Below, piece after piece: positions 22,766-35,600 of a stretch of DNA of 64,000 nucleotides (position 1 is the stretch's first letter; every line of letters begins with the position of its first letter). Below the pieces are notes generated by a model. That model was given only the letters and a program-made list of their open reading frames with translations. It was not told where the DNA came from and made no database searches. Made by a program: the position numbers and the translations under genes. The stretch is from Hygrophila difformis (taxonomy: Eukaryota; Streptophyta; Magnoliopsida; Lamiales; Acanthaceae). The stretch is from positions 21,454,068 through 21,518,067 of the forward strand of contig JAOANR010000014.1 of assembly GCA_030278955.1 (NCBI GenBank), in the 5' to 3' direction.

Positions 22766-23310
22766 CATGTCGCTAACCGATTCCTGTCGCTAAGCCACGT
22801 TTATCGACAGGAGGCTGTTCCACGACATGGATGCCTAAGGACACTTGTCTTCATAAATCGAAAACCCTTGGTCGCTAAACACCCTGTCGCGGACCCACGG
22901 TCCTCGACTCAACCTTGCTTAGCGACCATGAACCAAACTGTTGTTATTATCTTCTGCATGGCTCCTGTCGTGGAACACCCTTGTCGTGGACCCATGGTCC
23001 GCGACTCAACTTTTATTTCGAGACAGGGAATTATGCCTTGCATATTTATTTTGAAAACCCCAGTCGCTAGACATCCTGTCGCGGAGCCATGCTCCGCGAC
23101 ACAATTCCAGGTTAGCGACTGGGAACCAAAACACTTAGAAATTTCCAGAGCAATCTTGCGTCGCTAAACTTCTGTCGCGGACCCATGGTCCGCGACACAA
23201 CTTTTGCTTAGTGACACAAGGTGAAACTCTGCCGAAATTTCTGTAAATCTGTCGAGGCACCCATGTCGCGGGTCTAGGCCCCTGACACAATTTATGGTAT
23301 CTCGACAGAA
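22766..23310 (+). repeat. Palindrome array in the LTR leader region
   Basis: Near-perfect dyads such as GTCGCGGAGC-CAT-GCTCCGCGAC (around 23080) and GTCGCGGACC-CAT-GGTCCGCGAC (around 23175), mixed with GTCGCTAA units. The left LTR has the same array at about 7683-8220. It lies downstream of the TATA box, so the transcript could fold into serial hairpins. Confidence 0.7.
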
Positions 23311-25914
23311 CTCTCTCTTCTATTTAACCCTAAAAATTCTGATCTTCTATCCTCCATTATATTGCAAAAACTCACATCTGAATCCCACGGATTAAGATGT
23401 AATACCCTAGAATTGCAATATAAGGCGTTATGCTGCCAAAATTTTGATTCTTCATTTCCCATCTGTTAATTAATTGAACCCTCTAGTCATTAATGATTGA
23501 TGATTCTAATTAGCAATAATTAAATCACTAATTGTTGTGATTAAAGGACCTTTGTTCAATTGTCATTAAAACATTTTTCTATAAACAAAATCATGATGCC
23601 TTAAACAGATAATCTGGACTGTAACTAATTATGGTAGGAGGGATTATTTAAGCCATCAATTATGGATTGATTCCATAACCTTGCATGAGAAACCAATGTC
23701 TCTCATGCAAGCTCTTCTCTTTATTTCATTTCATTTTGTCTTTTGCGTATTGTGTGTAACAATTAGTAAAGGATACATCAGACTAATGTTGGCGGGTATT
23801 CCCTCACGGATAACTAGCTCGTATTCTGGGTATTAGTTACTAAGTGTTATTTTGCATGGTCTGGATGGCAGTCAGTGGAAGCCTTGGCGGTTCGTCCATC
23901 CAGGACTATAATAGCTGCTCAACTGATTCCCATCCAGATACAGTTTTATTTTATTTATCTTAATTTCAAAACCCAAATTCCAATCTGTAATAAAACTCTG
24001 CTAATGTCTGTCAACATTAGCTAATAAGTACTGCAGAGAGGAAGCATGTAGGTTTTTCACTGAATTCACAGACAATGAGGGCCCAACTGGTAGCGACATT
24101 GCCATTTTAGGGTTTCACCTGTCTAAATTCATTTCATCCGAGTAATTGGGAAATTGGACAGTAGATGTTTACAGTCCACCCGATTATTCTGCCATTACTT
24201 TTGGTCTCCTGACCACTTCATATCTGTGTTCCACCTTCTGTCTAGACCCGCATTTATATTTTGGGTCAATTAATTTTACACTTCCATATATCCTTATGCA
24301 TGATAATATTATGTACTATTGTGGTCTAAAATATTTTGGGATCCTTCCCTTGGACAACAGAAGTCTAGATCTTAAACAGATATTGCATATTAAATTTCCG
24401 ATAAAAACTCCTTTATAAAATCCGGATCTGAGTAAGGGATAAATTCTTCAGTTATGACCAATTCACATTCGACTGGGGGATGATTTTGGGAAATTAGAAG
24501 CAGAGTCAGCGATTAGGTTTCACCTAGACTGAAAGGATCTGTGTTTTAATTGAGAGTCTAGTACCTGTTTAGGGAATGATTTTCAGATTCATTATTTTCC
24601 AAAATTGCTGTTTGTTGGGAATCTAAGGTTAAATATTACACCGAGATGGGGTCCACTTGGACTCAAATACAGTGCAGTAAATAATCTTAGAGGAACATCA
24701 TCCAGGCCTTGGTTATTTTCTAAGATAGGGTTGAGTTTTCTTTCAACTGCTATCCTCTTTTGCCAAAGCCTATTTTTGAGTCCTGAGTGAGTGCATCCGG
24801 AACGAACTAATTTATTAGTTCGTTTCATTAGTTTGTATCTCACAACCACCCGGAAGGAAGTGAACACATGAGTGGTTCACCAAGAGCCGGGAATTCTTGA
24901 CCCATACTCCTTCATTCTGATGGGGAGCTGTCTTTTACTTCCAGGGTCAGACCTTCAAAACCTCCGAGTGATAGGTTTTAAATGCTTTCTCTACTGCTTT
25001 TTTTTTACTGCTTTCTTTTAACTGCTTTCTTTAGAGGTCACTCGGATGTATTGAGAGTTGCGTAACTGCTACTAGGACTAATAGTTAAGGGATAGTTCAG
25101 GGCTTGATTAGAATCTTTGGGTGTGACATGGGAGAATGATAGTAGTACTTGGCATTTCAATAAATGATTTGTCTGGTGTTGCTTGTCCACCACAGATGAA
25201 GTAACATACCCAGGCCAGGGCAGTTACAAATCTGTGGTATCTTAGAATTTGCGGTCTTAAGAACATGTAAACTCATACTGTAAGTACCTGTCTGTTAAAG
25301 GGAACGCTGTACTGAGAGCATGAGAATTAGCTATCTGATAGGACTATCCCGAACAAAGATCTGTGTATAAAAAGGGAAGTTTAATATTGCCTTATCTAAA
25401 TCTTGTCCAAAATTTCATTCTTTTCCTCCTGTCCCTTCTGTCTACATTGTGATTCAGCTTCATAGCTAGCACAGTGTAAATTTTCACAGCTTTCATAGAT
25501 AGTATTTATCGCATTTTTAGAATAACTTTACCCGCTTTCTAGAATAGACTTATGTGCTTTGTAGAATAGATTTAAGTGCTTTCGTACTCTAGTTTAAATT
25601 CATGTAGTAGATGTTAATCACTTTTCAAACCAATTGGAGCAATACGAATGGAAAATCTAGTAAAACGACGTGGGCCCTGCTTCTATCGCACATCCTCCAG
25701 TGAACGATCCGGTCTTACTATAAATTACTGCAATTTTTGACACCGTGCGCTTTCGGGCCACAGTTTCTTAACACGAGTAATAAAAACGTGACAACCTATA
25801 AATATATCCCTAATCCCAACTCCACAATCATAAATGATTTTCAATTAAATAAAAATCAAGACCGGGGTTTTATTATTTCAAAAATACTCGTGTGGGAAAT
25901 TGTCAAAAGTTTCA

Positions 25915-28813
25915 TAAAGCTATTCTACAAAGCATATAACGTCTATTCTAGAAAACGGGTAAAGTTATTCTAAGAATGCGATAAATACTATCTATAAAAG
26001 CAATGAAAATTTACACTATGCTAGCTATGAAGCATAATCACAATGTAGACAGAAGGGACAGGAAAAAAAGAATAAAAATTGGACAAGGTTTAGATAAGGT
26101 AATATTAAACTTCCATTATTATACACAGATCTTTGTTTGGGATAATCCTATCAGATAGCTAATTTTCATGCTCTCAGTACAGCGTTCCCTTTAGCAGACA
26201 GGTACTTACAGCGTGAGTTTACATGTTCTTAAGACCACAAATTCTAAGATACCACAGATTTGTAACTGCCCCGGCCAGGGTATGTTATTTCATCTGTGGT
26301 GGTTAAGCAACACCTGACACATCATTTATTGAAATGCTAAGTACTACTATCATTCTCCCATGTCACACCCAAAGATTCTAATCAAGCCTAAACTATCCCT
26401 TAACTATCAATCCTAGTAACAGTTAAGCAACTCTCAATACAACCGAGTGACCTCTAATGAAAGCATTTAAAGAAAGCAGTAAAGAAAGCAGTTAGAATTC
26501 TATCACTCGGGGGTTTTGAAGGTCTGACCCTGGTAGTAAAAGACAGCTCCCCATCAGAATGAAGGGGTATGGATCAAGAATTCCCGGCTCTTGGTGAACT
26601 ACTTGTGTGTTCACTTCCTTCCGGGTGGTTATGAGATACAAACTAATGAAACGAACTAATAAATTAGTTCGTTCCGGATGCACTCACTCAGGACTCAAAA
26701 ATAGGCTTTGGCAGAAGAGGATAGCAGTTGAAAAAAACTCAACCCTATCTTAGAAAATAACCAAGGCCTGGATGATGTTCCTCTATGGTTATTTACTACA
26801 CTGTATTTGAGTCCAAGTGGACCCCATCTCGGTGTAATATTTAATCTTAGATTCCCAATAAACAGCAATTTTGGAAAATAATGAATCTGAAAATCATTCC
26901 CTAAACAGGTACTAGATTCTCAATTAAAACACAAATCCTTTCAGTCTAGATGAGACCTAGTCGCTGACTCTGCTTCTAATTTCCCAAAATCAACCCTTGA
27001 TAGAATATGAATTAATCATAACTGAAGAATTTATCCCTTACTTAGATCCGGATTTTATAAAGGGGTTTTTATCGGAAATTTAATATGCAATATCTGTTTC
27101 AGATCTAGACTTCTATTGTCCAAGGGAAGGATCCCAAAATATTATAGACCACAATAGTATGTAATATTATCGTGCATACGGATATATGGAAGTGTAAAAT
27201 TAACTGACCCAAAATATAGGGGCGGGTCTAGACAGAAGGTGAGACACAATTATGAAATGGTCAGAGGACCAAAGTAATGGCAGAATAATCGGGTGGACTG
27301 TAAACATCTACTGTCCAATTTCCCAATTACTCGGATGAAACGAATTTAGACAGGTGAAACACTAAAATGGCAGTGTCGCTACCAGTTGGGCCCCTACTGT
27401 CTGTGAATTCAGAGAAAAACCTACATGCTTCCTCTCTGCAGTACTTATCAGCTAATGTTGACAGACATTAGCAGAGTTATAATACAGACTGGAATTTGGG
27501 TTTGGAAATTAAGATAAATAAAATAAAACTGTATCTGGATAGGAGTCAGCTGAGCAGCTATTATAACCCCGGATGGGCGAACCGCCAAGGCTTCCACTGA
27601 CTGCTATCCAGACCATGCAAAATAACATTTAGTAATTGATACCCAGAATACGAGCTAGTTATCCGTGAGGGAATACCCGCCAACATTAGTCTGATGTATT
27701 CTTTACCAACTGTTACACACAATACGCAAGGACAAAATAAAATGAAAGAGAGAGAAGGACTTGCATGAGAGACATTGGTTTCTCATGCGAAGTTATGGAA
27801 TTAATCCATAATTGATGGCTTAAATAATCCCTCCTACCATAATTAATTACAGTCCGGATTATGTGCTTAAGGCATCATAATTTTGTTTATAGAAAAATGT
27901 TTTAATGACAATTGAACAAAGGTCCTTTAATCACAACACTTAGTGATTTAATTATTGCTAATTAGAATCATTAATCATTAGTGACTAGAGGGTTCAATTA
28001 ATTAACATGTGGGAAATGGAGAATCAAAATCTGCATGAAGATGCTGATTACGACGCTAAACAGATGTTACGACGCTATCCTAGAATAGCATCGTGAGGGT
28101 AGCGTCGTCATGGGTTGGTGTAAGAGATAGTAAATTTTGGATTAAAAGAGTATGTACGACGCTATATACTAAGCTACGGCGCTTTACCAGGATAGCGTCG
28201 TAGGTGGTTTGAGAAATAAGAAGTTTTTGGAAAAAGAAGGGATATTACAGCGCTAAACATTAAATGACGACGCTATCCTAGGATAGCGTCGTAAGGATAG
28301 TGCCGTAGGTGGGTTCTGTGAGAAAGAAGAATTTTGGGGACCTACGACTCTAAACAAAAATTACGACGCTATCTGAGGATAGCGCCGTTGGTTTAGTGCC
28401 GTAGGGCAAGTTTTTGTTTAAGTTCTGGGCAACTACGGCGCTAAGCCTCACCTACGACGCTATCCAAGGATAGCGCCGTAGGGCGGTTAGCGTCGTAGCT
28501 AGCCCAGAAACATGTTGTTGTTCGGGTAATGCAATCTCTGCGATTGCAAGCCCTATTTTCAAGTTCATGGTTCATCAATGCAATGACAGTAGTGAAATAA
28601 GACGAAAACAGTAAACCAAAAAGCATAAAAACATAACAAAGCAAGATAAAAGCGTACACCCATGAACCACAAACCCAAATGAGGGTTTTCAACCATAAGA
28701 ACATGCATAGGAACCCAAAAATGAGAAGAAAACAGAAAACCCACATTGTAAGATAAAATAAAGTGACCAAATGGTCATTATACTAAAAATAAAGCAAGAG
28801 AATCCATAGAATC
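25915..28813 (-). mobile_element. A2 inverted LTR, inner part
   Basis: Reverse complement of the LTR from about 350 bases before its 3' end back to the middle. The reverse complement of 25915-28033 follows the A1 LTR closely. 28040-28500 is an array of ACGACGCTAT/ATAGCGTCGT units in place of the A1 GTCGCGGA type. It is interrupted at 28813/40070 by element C. It abuts the A1 right LTR with no gap. No genes. Confidence 0.85.
28040..28500 (-). repeat. A2 LTR leader array of ACGACGCTAT palindromes
   Basis: About a dozen units, several as exact dyads such as ACGACGCTATCC-TA-GGATAGCGTCGT (28260-28295). The position in the LTR matches the A1 leader array, but the unit sequence is different. Confidence 0.75.
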
Positions 28814-29163
28814 TGTGATACCCCGCGCAAAGTCGTCGCGAGCTGAGGTAAGAATTTTAAATTGCAAGCCTCAATAATTTCTTTGTGTCAATTATTAATT
28901 TTCCGAAGTGCGACCCAACTTCGAGGACGAAGTTGATTTCTAAGGAGGGTAGACTGTAATACCCGAGAAATCGACGTCGAGTATTAAATCCGAAAAATTA
29001 ATTAATTGACTTAATTAATTGGATTTAACTATCGCAATCGAAATAATTCCGGGAGAGCGGAATCAAATATTGTCGCACGATAGCAACTCGAAGAGAGTTA
29101 TCGGAATATCCAACAAGCGGATAATCCAAATATGATTTTTAAAGAACAAAAATCATATTATAT

Positions 29164-29195
<32 letters not shown>

Positions 29196-31567
29196 AAAAA
29201 TCGCTGCCTGGGGTGGCGCGGTGGCCGCGCGGTAGCGCGCCACCAGCGCGCCACCACCCCAGGGCAGCAGTTTCGAACGCTGCACGCGTTTTTGGCTTGG
29301 TTTTGCATTAAGTTCGATTATGGATGCTTTGAATCTATCCCAAACCCTTTCCCAGATGTTGGTGGATGTATTGAGACTCTAATGGATGTATCTAGTAGCT
29401 TCTAGAAGCATTTTATGGCTGTGAAGTTGGGAGAATGCATGCACTTGCACCAAGGAGTGATTAGGTGGTTTGGATGAGTTTTGGGGGAGTGTTTTCCAAG
29501 AGGACTGCCATTATTTCGTCCTCCATAGTCCCTAGGGCCTTTAAGCCACCATTGGGAACCTTAACACCCTATTCTTATCCCTCAATCAGCCCCCAAAATC
29601 CCTCATCCACTCTAATCCGAAAATCAGTTTCTCTTGGAGAGTTGAGAGTTCTTTGAGTGTATCCATCTTGTTCTTGGGGCTTTGATCGAGTTGAAGCATT
29701 CCAATCCCTTCTCCTACGTCTAGGTAAGGATTCTAATCCAATTCCTTGTTCTTTAATTCGAATCCTAGGCCCTAACATCAAGTTTCTATCCAAAAACCTC
29801 AAAATAGGATTCATTCGGTAGATCTTGGAGGTTGGAGCCTGTTCCGGTCGAGTTTGAGGATTCAACCATTGAAGTTTTCGACACTCCACCCTTGAGAAGT
29901 AAGTTAATGATGTGCATATCGATTTTTAGAGTGTTTGGTTGAGTATTCTTCGTGATATGGTTCGAATTCCATCTAGTGCCAAATCTGTATTTCAGGGTTT
30001 CTTCCGAGTATGTTTTCTTGTTGTGCTTTTCTCGCCTAGATCCGTTCATCTTTGGAAGAACTTGTCTAAATGAAAAATGTTCCTAATGTTTTAAAGATGA
30101 TGTCTGTAAATTTTCATAATTTTTGGAATTGATTTGGTCGACGAAATCAGATCTGGTATTTTCTGCTATAGTTGATGACAGATTTAAGTTCCGAGCATGT
30201 TCAGTTTTGTGGTTCCTATTTCTCCTAGCTATGGTCGTTTTTGATGGTCGACTTCTTCATGAAAATTGTTCATCTATGTGTCTAGTTTGCTCCTGTTAAA
30301 TTTCAGAATTTTTGGATCAATATTCGAATTGATATGGATTTTTGAGTAGGCTGTGGTCGGATGAACAGTGGTACTTATACCCTTTTGAAAACAAGTTTCT
30401 GAAATGCATTTTTTTGAGTGACTTAGAGTCCGAATTTGCTAAGGGCTATTTCTGAGAAAAATGTTTATTTTGATGTCGCATAGCACCTGTAAAATTTTCA
30501 GAATTTTTCACAAAGTTTTACTACATTTCCTAATTCGATTTTGAAAACTGCCACAGTGTAGTCTTACCGGTGAAAATTGGTTTCGTACGTTTCGGACGTT
30601 TTTGAGTCGATTGTTACTCTTTGTCGAATCCTATGAATTCTGGAAATGTAGATGTATGTGGTAATGATTAAAATGTGATTTTTGAAACTTTGTGAGTTTT
30701 GATCGAGTTAGATGTTCAATTTGGAGGGTAAGTGCACTTGGCGTGGGCTCGTTGGGCCGCCCCCTCTTTTTGGTGGCCAAAACGGCGCCAATGAAATATT
30801 GTTATGTTGCGTGATTGTATGAGTCTATACTCCTAGGTGTATCCGTAGGGGTTACCTAGGGCTCCGGAGTGTGTCTGTATAGGGTCCGCTGCTCTCACAT
30901 TGTGGATACCGTCGGCTTGTGGACATAAGTGCCCAAGCGGGTAATTGATCCCAAAACGGCTAAGGCCCTGGATCGTTGATACCGGCAGCTTGTGGACATA
31001 AGCGCCCAAGCGGGTAATGGTTTGGATGTCCTCGATCAAAATGAACATTGGTGTGGTAACGTATAAAAAGAAATTTCCGTAAATTATTTTTACTCGTCCG
31101 TTAGATTAAATTCCTAACTTTTTATTTCTCTTCTAAACCTTTAAATTTTGTTATGCTATCCGTTAACTTACTCAGTACCGTTTGTACTGATAAATTGTTA
31201 CTTCCTATTTTTCGCAGAGTAAGTGTTGGCGCATTGGGATGGGACTTTGCAAGATTGAGGACTTGTCGCATTTTACAATTATTTTAAATTTCTGCACTTT
31301 GGACATTACTGTTGGACTTTGGACTTTGGTTTTGGCCGTATGTTTGGCCCTCGTTTTTATTTGTTTAGCTTCCGCACTGAATATTACTGTGATGCATGAA
31401 ATACTCTGATTTTAATTCGGGCATGATTGAATAGTTTTAAATTATTTTGAAAATTGATACAACTTAGCCTTAGCATTTTTCTAGATGAGCTCGACTTGGG
31501 TCGGGTCTTGTTTAGAAAAGTGTGGCGGTAATGCCCTGGCCTGGGAAATCAAATCCGGGGTGTTACA
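28814..31567 (+). repeat. C left LTR
   Basis: Starts TGTGATACCCCG, ends GGTGTTACA. An internal relic, TAAGGAGGGTAGAC followed by TGTAATACCC (28941-28964), looks like an old polypurine tract and LTR start. A run of A lies at 29163-29200, and a GC-rich dyad (GTGGCGCGGTGG ... CCACC) at about 29212-29264. A 40-base unit is duplicated at about 30905-30948 and 30979-31018. No supported gene. Confidence 0.93.
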
Positions 31568-31570
31568 AAG

Positions 31571-31582
31571 TGGTATCAGAGC
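31571..31582 (+). promoter_or_regulatory. C primer-binding site, initiator tRNA-Met type
   Basis: TGGTATCAGAGC, three bases after the LTR end. This is the standard initiator-methionine tRNA primer site of plant chromoviruses. Confidence 0.93.
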
Positions 31583-31832
31583 CCGAAAATTTTTCAAGCT
31601 ATTATTTTTTTTGGCCCACTATAGAGGCCCAAATTATTTAATATTATTTTTAAGTATTTTAAGTATTATTTCCATGGAAAAAAGGAATTTTATTTTTAAA
31701 ACCCATGGAAAATATATTTTGCAAATTCGACAAGTCTTAAAAACTTAGTACTATTTTTTGGGGGGTAGCATGTGCATTAACAAATTATTTTCATGTGTGG
31801 CATATTGCTTAATGTAAAATTTGCATGATTAG

Positions 31833-32294
31833 ATGGCCGACCCGAGGTTACAAGATTCCATCATGCGTTTATTGTGCTCCATGTCGGATATCACGCACGA
31901 ACTTCGCCATATCTCTAGGGATGCCGCAAACGATAGAAATAGGATTGTGGCTATAGAGGAGAGGATGGAGGCTATGACCATTAGGAGTACCCAGATGGCT
32001 GCTCGCCATGATGCCCTTGCGGCCGAGTTCGAGGACTGCCGACACCACGTGCATATGCTTCAGGGACGCATCTTTGCGTTGGAGGAAGTCATTGTTGGGC
32101 TGCAAAACCAGCTTAACCCCGAACCCGAGATGGAAGAGGAGGAGGAGTTCGATCCCGACGAGTTCATCAACGTTGAGGAGGAAGAGGAGGACCCCGAGGA
32201 GGTTGTGGAGAATCCTCCACTGCCTCTTGATACCGATGAGGAGGTCGAGGCTGATCGCCGGATGCTTGGCTATTCTCCCGACTACTTGATCTAG
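31833..32294 (+). CDS. Small coiled-coil leader ORF ahead of gag in C
   Basis: 153 codons between primer site and gag. The first ~110 residues are heptad-like with many Leu, Ile, Met, Glu and Arg, and probably form a coiled coil. The last 45 residues are strongly acidic, with runs of Glu and Asp. Element D has a positional equivalent (55287-55665) that also starts MA(D/E)P, is coiled-coil-like and ends in an acidic tail. I recognise no named domain. Its presence in two related elements suggests an accessory or Gag-related role, but this is inference. It could also be an exon joined to gag by splicing. Confidence 0.65.
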   Translation: MADPRLQDSIMRLLCSMSDITHELRHISRDAANDRNRIVAIEERMEAMTIRSTQMAARHDALAAEFEDCRHHVHMLQGRIFALEEVIVGLQNQLNPEPEMEEEEEFDPDEFINVEEEEEDPEEVVENPPLPLDTDEEVEADRRMLGYSPDYLI

Positions 32295-32612
32295 ACTTTA
32301 TCTTGCGTTCTATCTTGTTGGACTTTTACCGCTTTTTCCCTACTAGTTTCCTATCATTTCCGTATCTAGTATTATCGCATGTTGATTATCTTGATGGTAC
32401 CACATTTTCTGTAGTGGTGACCTAGTAGTATTCGATGTAGTAGCCTTATTATTAAATCGTTATCATCTAGTGGAATTTCGTATTTAGTATTCTCTTTCCT
32501 TTCCTTGCCCATTTCAGTGGTCTTTAACACTTAGAACCTATGAGATTGAGTTCTAACCCTAGTCTAACTTGACTATTAACTTTCATCTAACTGCGATCTA
32601 ACCTCTGCGTAC

Positions 32613-35600
32613 TTGATCATCAGAATGCCGCCCAGAGGGAGACCTAGAGTTGAGATCCCAGTGCATGAGAACGTTGATGCTCCAGCGGATGCTAACCCGC
32701 CGAATCCGGGAGTTCAAGCTAACCCCGTTCCCAACGCACTTGATGAGAGGTTGAGGACAGTTGAGCAAGTCCTCGTTGCTCTAGGAAATGCTGAAGTCAA
32801 CCGAGCTCAAGCAGCAGTACCACCCCCAGTAGCTCGCATAAATTATCTGGCGATGGTGAACCCTTACCAGCCGCCTCACTATGAAGGACAGGAGGATCCC
32901 GCGAAGTTGGAGGATTGGCTGAGGACTTTTGACAAACTGCTTACTGCCATCAGGTGTCCCGCGAATGAGAAGGTTGGCGTAGCTGTGTACTACCTGAGAG
33001 GAGAAGCAGACGAATGGTGGCAGAACCACCAAGAAGGACTTGCTGACGGTGAACATGCCTACTTCTGGGAAGAGTTTAAGGAGATGATGAGGGAAAGGTT
33101 CTATCCCCTCAGCATAAAGACTGCTAAATATGAGGAATTCATACATCTCCGACAAGGCACCCAGACAGTTCAAGAATACTATGCAAAGTTTAAGGAGCTC
33201 GTCCGATTCGCTCCAAGGCTGGTACCAACCGATGCTGATAAAGCCCAGAAATTCGAGATGGGGCTGAATCTCAGCATCAGAGAGATTTTGGTTGGCGGAC
33301 AGCACACTACTCTGCAAGCTGTCTACGATCGTGCAGTGGCAATTGCACGAGTACAGCAGCTGAAGCGCAAAGATCATGGAGAGGCGAGCAAGGGCCTAAA
33401 CACTTTCGATAAGAGGAACCGCAACAACAACTCTGGGAATCACTTCAGAAGGGGGAATGACCAAGGAAGGAATGATGGTCAAAGGAAGCCGGACAACAGA
33501 GAACTTAACCGAGGAGGCCAAGGAGGTTGGAGGCCGGATAACCAGGGCGCTTTCATACCCAGATGCCGGGAATGCAACCTTCCGCACTTGGTGCGTGAAT
33601 GCCCAAGGCCGGGCCATTGCTACCGGTGTGGCCGAGAAGGTCACATGAAGAAGGAATGCCGGACGAGGGAGGACCGCATTGACAAGAGATTGGACCTGAT
33701 AAACCGTCCTCAGGGCAACAGGCCAGCCGGGCCAAACCAGCAGGACAACCAAGGGCAGAGATTCCCGCAGGCACAGAGGCCACCTCAGAATCCAAACCAG
33801 CAGGGGAATCAAGGGAGGCCAGTAGGACGCCTGAACGTGATAAATCAAGCAGACCTAGCTGCTCAAGGCGACGTGATCGAAGGTACGTTTACTGCTTTAA
33901 GCGTACCTGTCAAAGTCTTGTTTGACTCAGGAGCGAGTTGCTCTTTGATTTCCACGAGAACTATATCTGCGTTAGATCTACCAGCGCCGAATAACATTAA
34001 CTTAGGAATCCAATTACCATCGGGTAAGATAGTATCGTGTTCCAAACGATATGACGGGATCCCGATAGTAATCAAGAACACTGAATTCTTTGCGAATCTC
34101 ATAAAATTTGACCTTAAGGATTTCGATATCATTTTGGGAATGGACTGGTTGACGAGGTACAAGGCTGTTATCGAATGCCAGAAGCAGAAGATCTCGTTGG
34201 CGAAGAGTCGCGGGAAGAAGGTCATTTACTATATGCAGCCTCAGAAGAAGGGTGCCAAGATAGTAAATGCACTAAAGTTCTGCAATCTCATGCAGAAGGG
34301 ATACCAACTGTACGCGTGCTACGTGCATAATCTGGAGGGCGAGGAGAACAAGATCGACAATATCCCCGTCGTGAACGAATACCCAGATGTATTTCCGGAG
34401 GATATCCCAGGAATGCCTCCTGAGCGAGAAGTGGAGTTCACGATCGATCTCGTGCCCGGAATCGAACCGGTGTCAAAGGCACCATATCGCATGGCGCCTG
34501 CTGAGATGAAGGAGCTGAAAGAACAACTAGAAGAGTTGTTATCCAAGGGATATATTCGGCCGAGCACATCACCGTGGGGAGCTCCAGTCCTGTTCGTGAA
34601 AAAGAAGGACGGCGGACTCCGATTGTGCATCGACTACCGAGGTCTTAATCAAGTGACGATTAAGAACAAGTACCCGCTACCTAGGATCGAAGATCTCTTC
34701 GATCAACTGAAAGGAGCGTCGGTATTTTCAAAGGTCGATCTAAGGTCGGGATACCACCAATTGCGTATCGCCGAGAACGATATACCCAAAACAGCTTTCC
34801 GAACAAGATATGGACACTACGAATTCACCGTAATGTCCTTCGGTCTGACTAATGCTCCCGCAGTATTCATGAACCTCATGAATAGTGTTTTCCGAGAGTT
34901 ACTAGACACATGTGTAGTCGTATTCATCGACGACATCCTAGTTTACTCAAGGAATGAGGAAGAGCATAGTAGTCATTTGCACCAAGTACTCGGACTATTG
35001 AGGAAGAATCAACTCTACGCGAAGCTGTCGAAGTGCGAGTTTTGGAAGAATGAAGTCGCTTTTCTAGGTCATATAGTATCGGCTAAAGGAGTATCAGTCG
35101 ACCCGGCGAAGATATCAGCTGTGTCTGAATGGCCGGCACCAACAAACCAGACTGAGGTAAGAAGTTTCCTAGGTCTAGCCGGATACTACCGAAGGTTCGT
35201 GAAGGACTTTTCTAAGATTGCGAGACCGATGACGCAACTGCTGAAGAAAGGATTGAAGTTTGATTGGACAGCTGAGTGTGAGCAGTCATTCCGTGAGCTT
35301 AAGGGAAGACTCACATCAGCACCGGTTTTAGCATTGCCATCAGAGACTGAGGATTATGAGGTGTACAGCGATGCCTCGAAGGAAGGTCTTGGTTGCGTGC
35401 TAATGCAAAACCAAAGGGTGATTGCTTATGCATCAAGGCAACTCAAGACGCACGAAGTAAACTACCCGACACATGATCTGGAACTAGCAGCGGTAGTGTT
35501 CGCTCTTAAGATCTGGCGACACTATCTATATGGACGAACTTGTCGGATGTTTACAGATCACAAAAGCCTCAAGTATATATTTACTCAGAAAGAGTTAAAT

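Larger units (their letters stand above)
7224..25914 (+). mobile_element. A1: Athila-like Ty3/Gypsy retrotransposon carrying an F-box gene
   Basis: This is a near-complete element: left LTR 7224-10823 (first ~950 bases missing), primer site 10824-10841, gag-pro, pol, F-box gene, right LTR 21364-25914. The lineage call rests on the tRNA-Asp-type primer site, the gag capsid ([12 protein letters not shown]), the FMDD reverse transcriptase and the overall pol, all typical of Athila. At about 18.7 kb, with LTRs of about 4.5 kb, it is large. No target duplication is visible, because the left end is truncated and the right end abuts the inverted A2 LTR. Lesions: a frameshift between pro and pol, and a nonsense codon near the end of integrase. 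Confidence 0.88.
21364..25914 (+). repeat. A1 right LTR, complete (about 4.55 kb)
   Basis: Starts TGATAATGGC and ends TTTCA. The end is fixed by the left LTR/primer-site junction. The start is fixed by the ends of two inverted family members. It holds a promoter array (21706-22060), a TATA box (22121-22129) and a second palindrome array in the leader (about 22766-23310). The remainder shows no gene: its ORFs of about 60-90 codons have no recognisable domain. It is followed directly by inverted A2 LTR sequence. Confidence 0.85.

Noticed and set aside
7219..25919. Target duplication for element A1
   Set aside because: The flanking bases TCTGT and TAAAG do not match, and the left LTR is truncated, so no duplication can be claimed.
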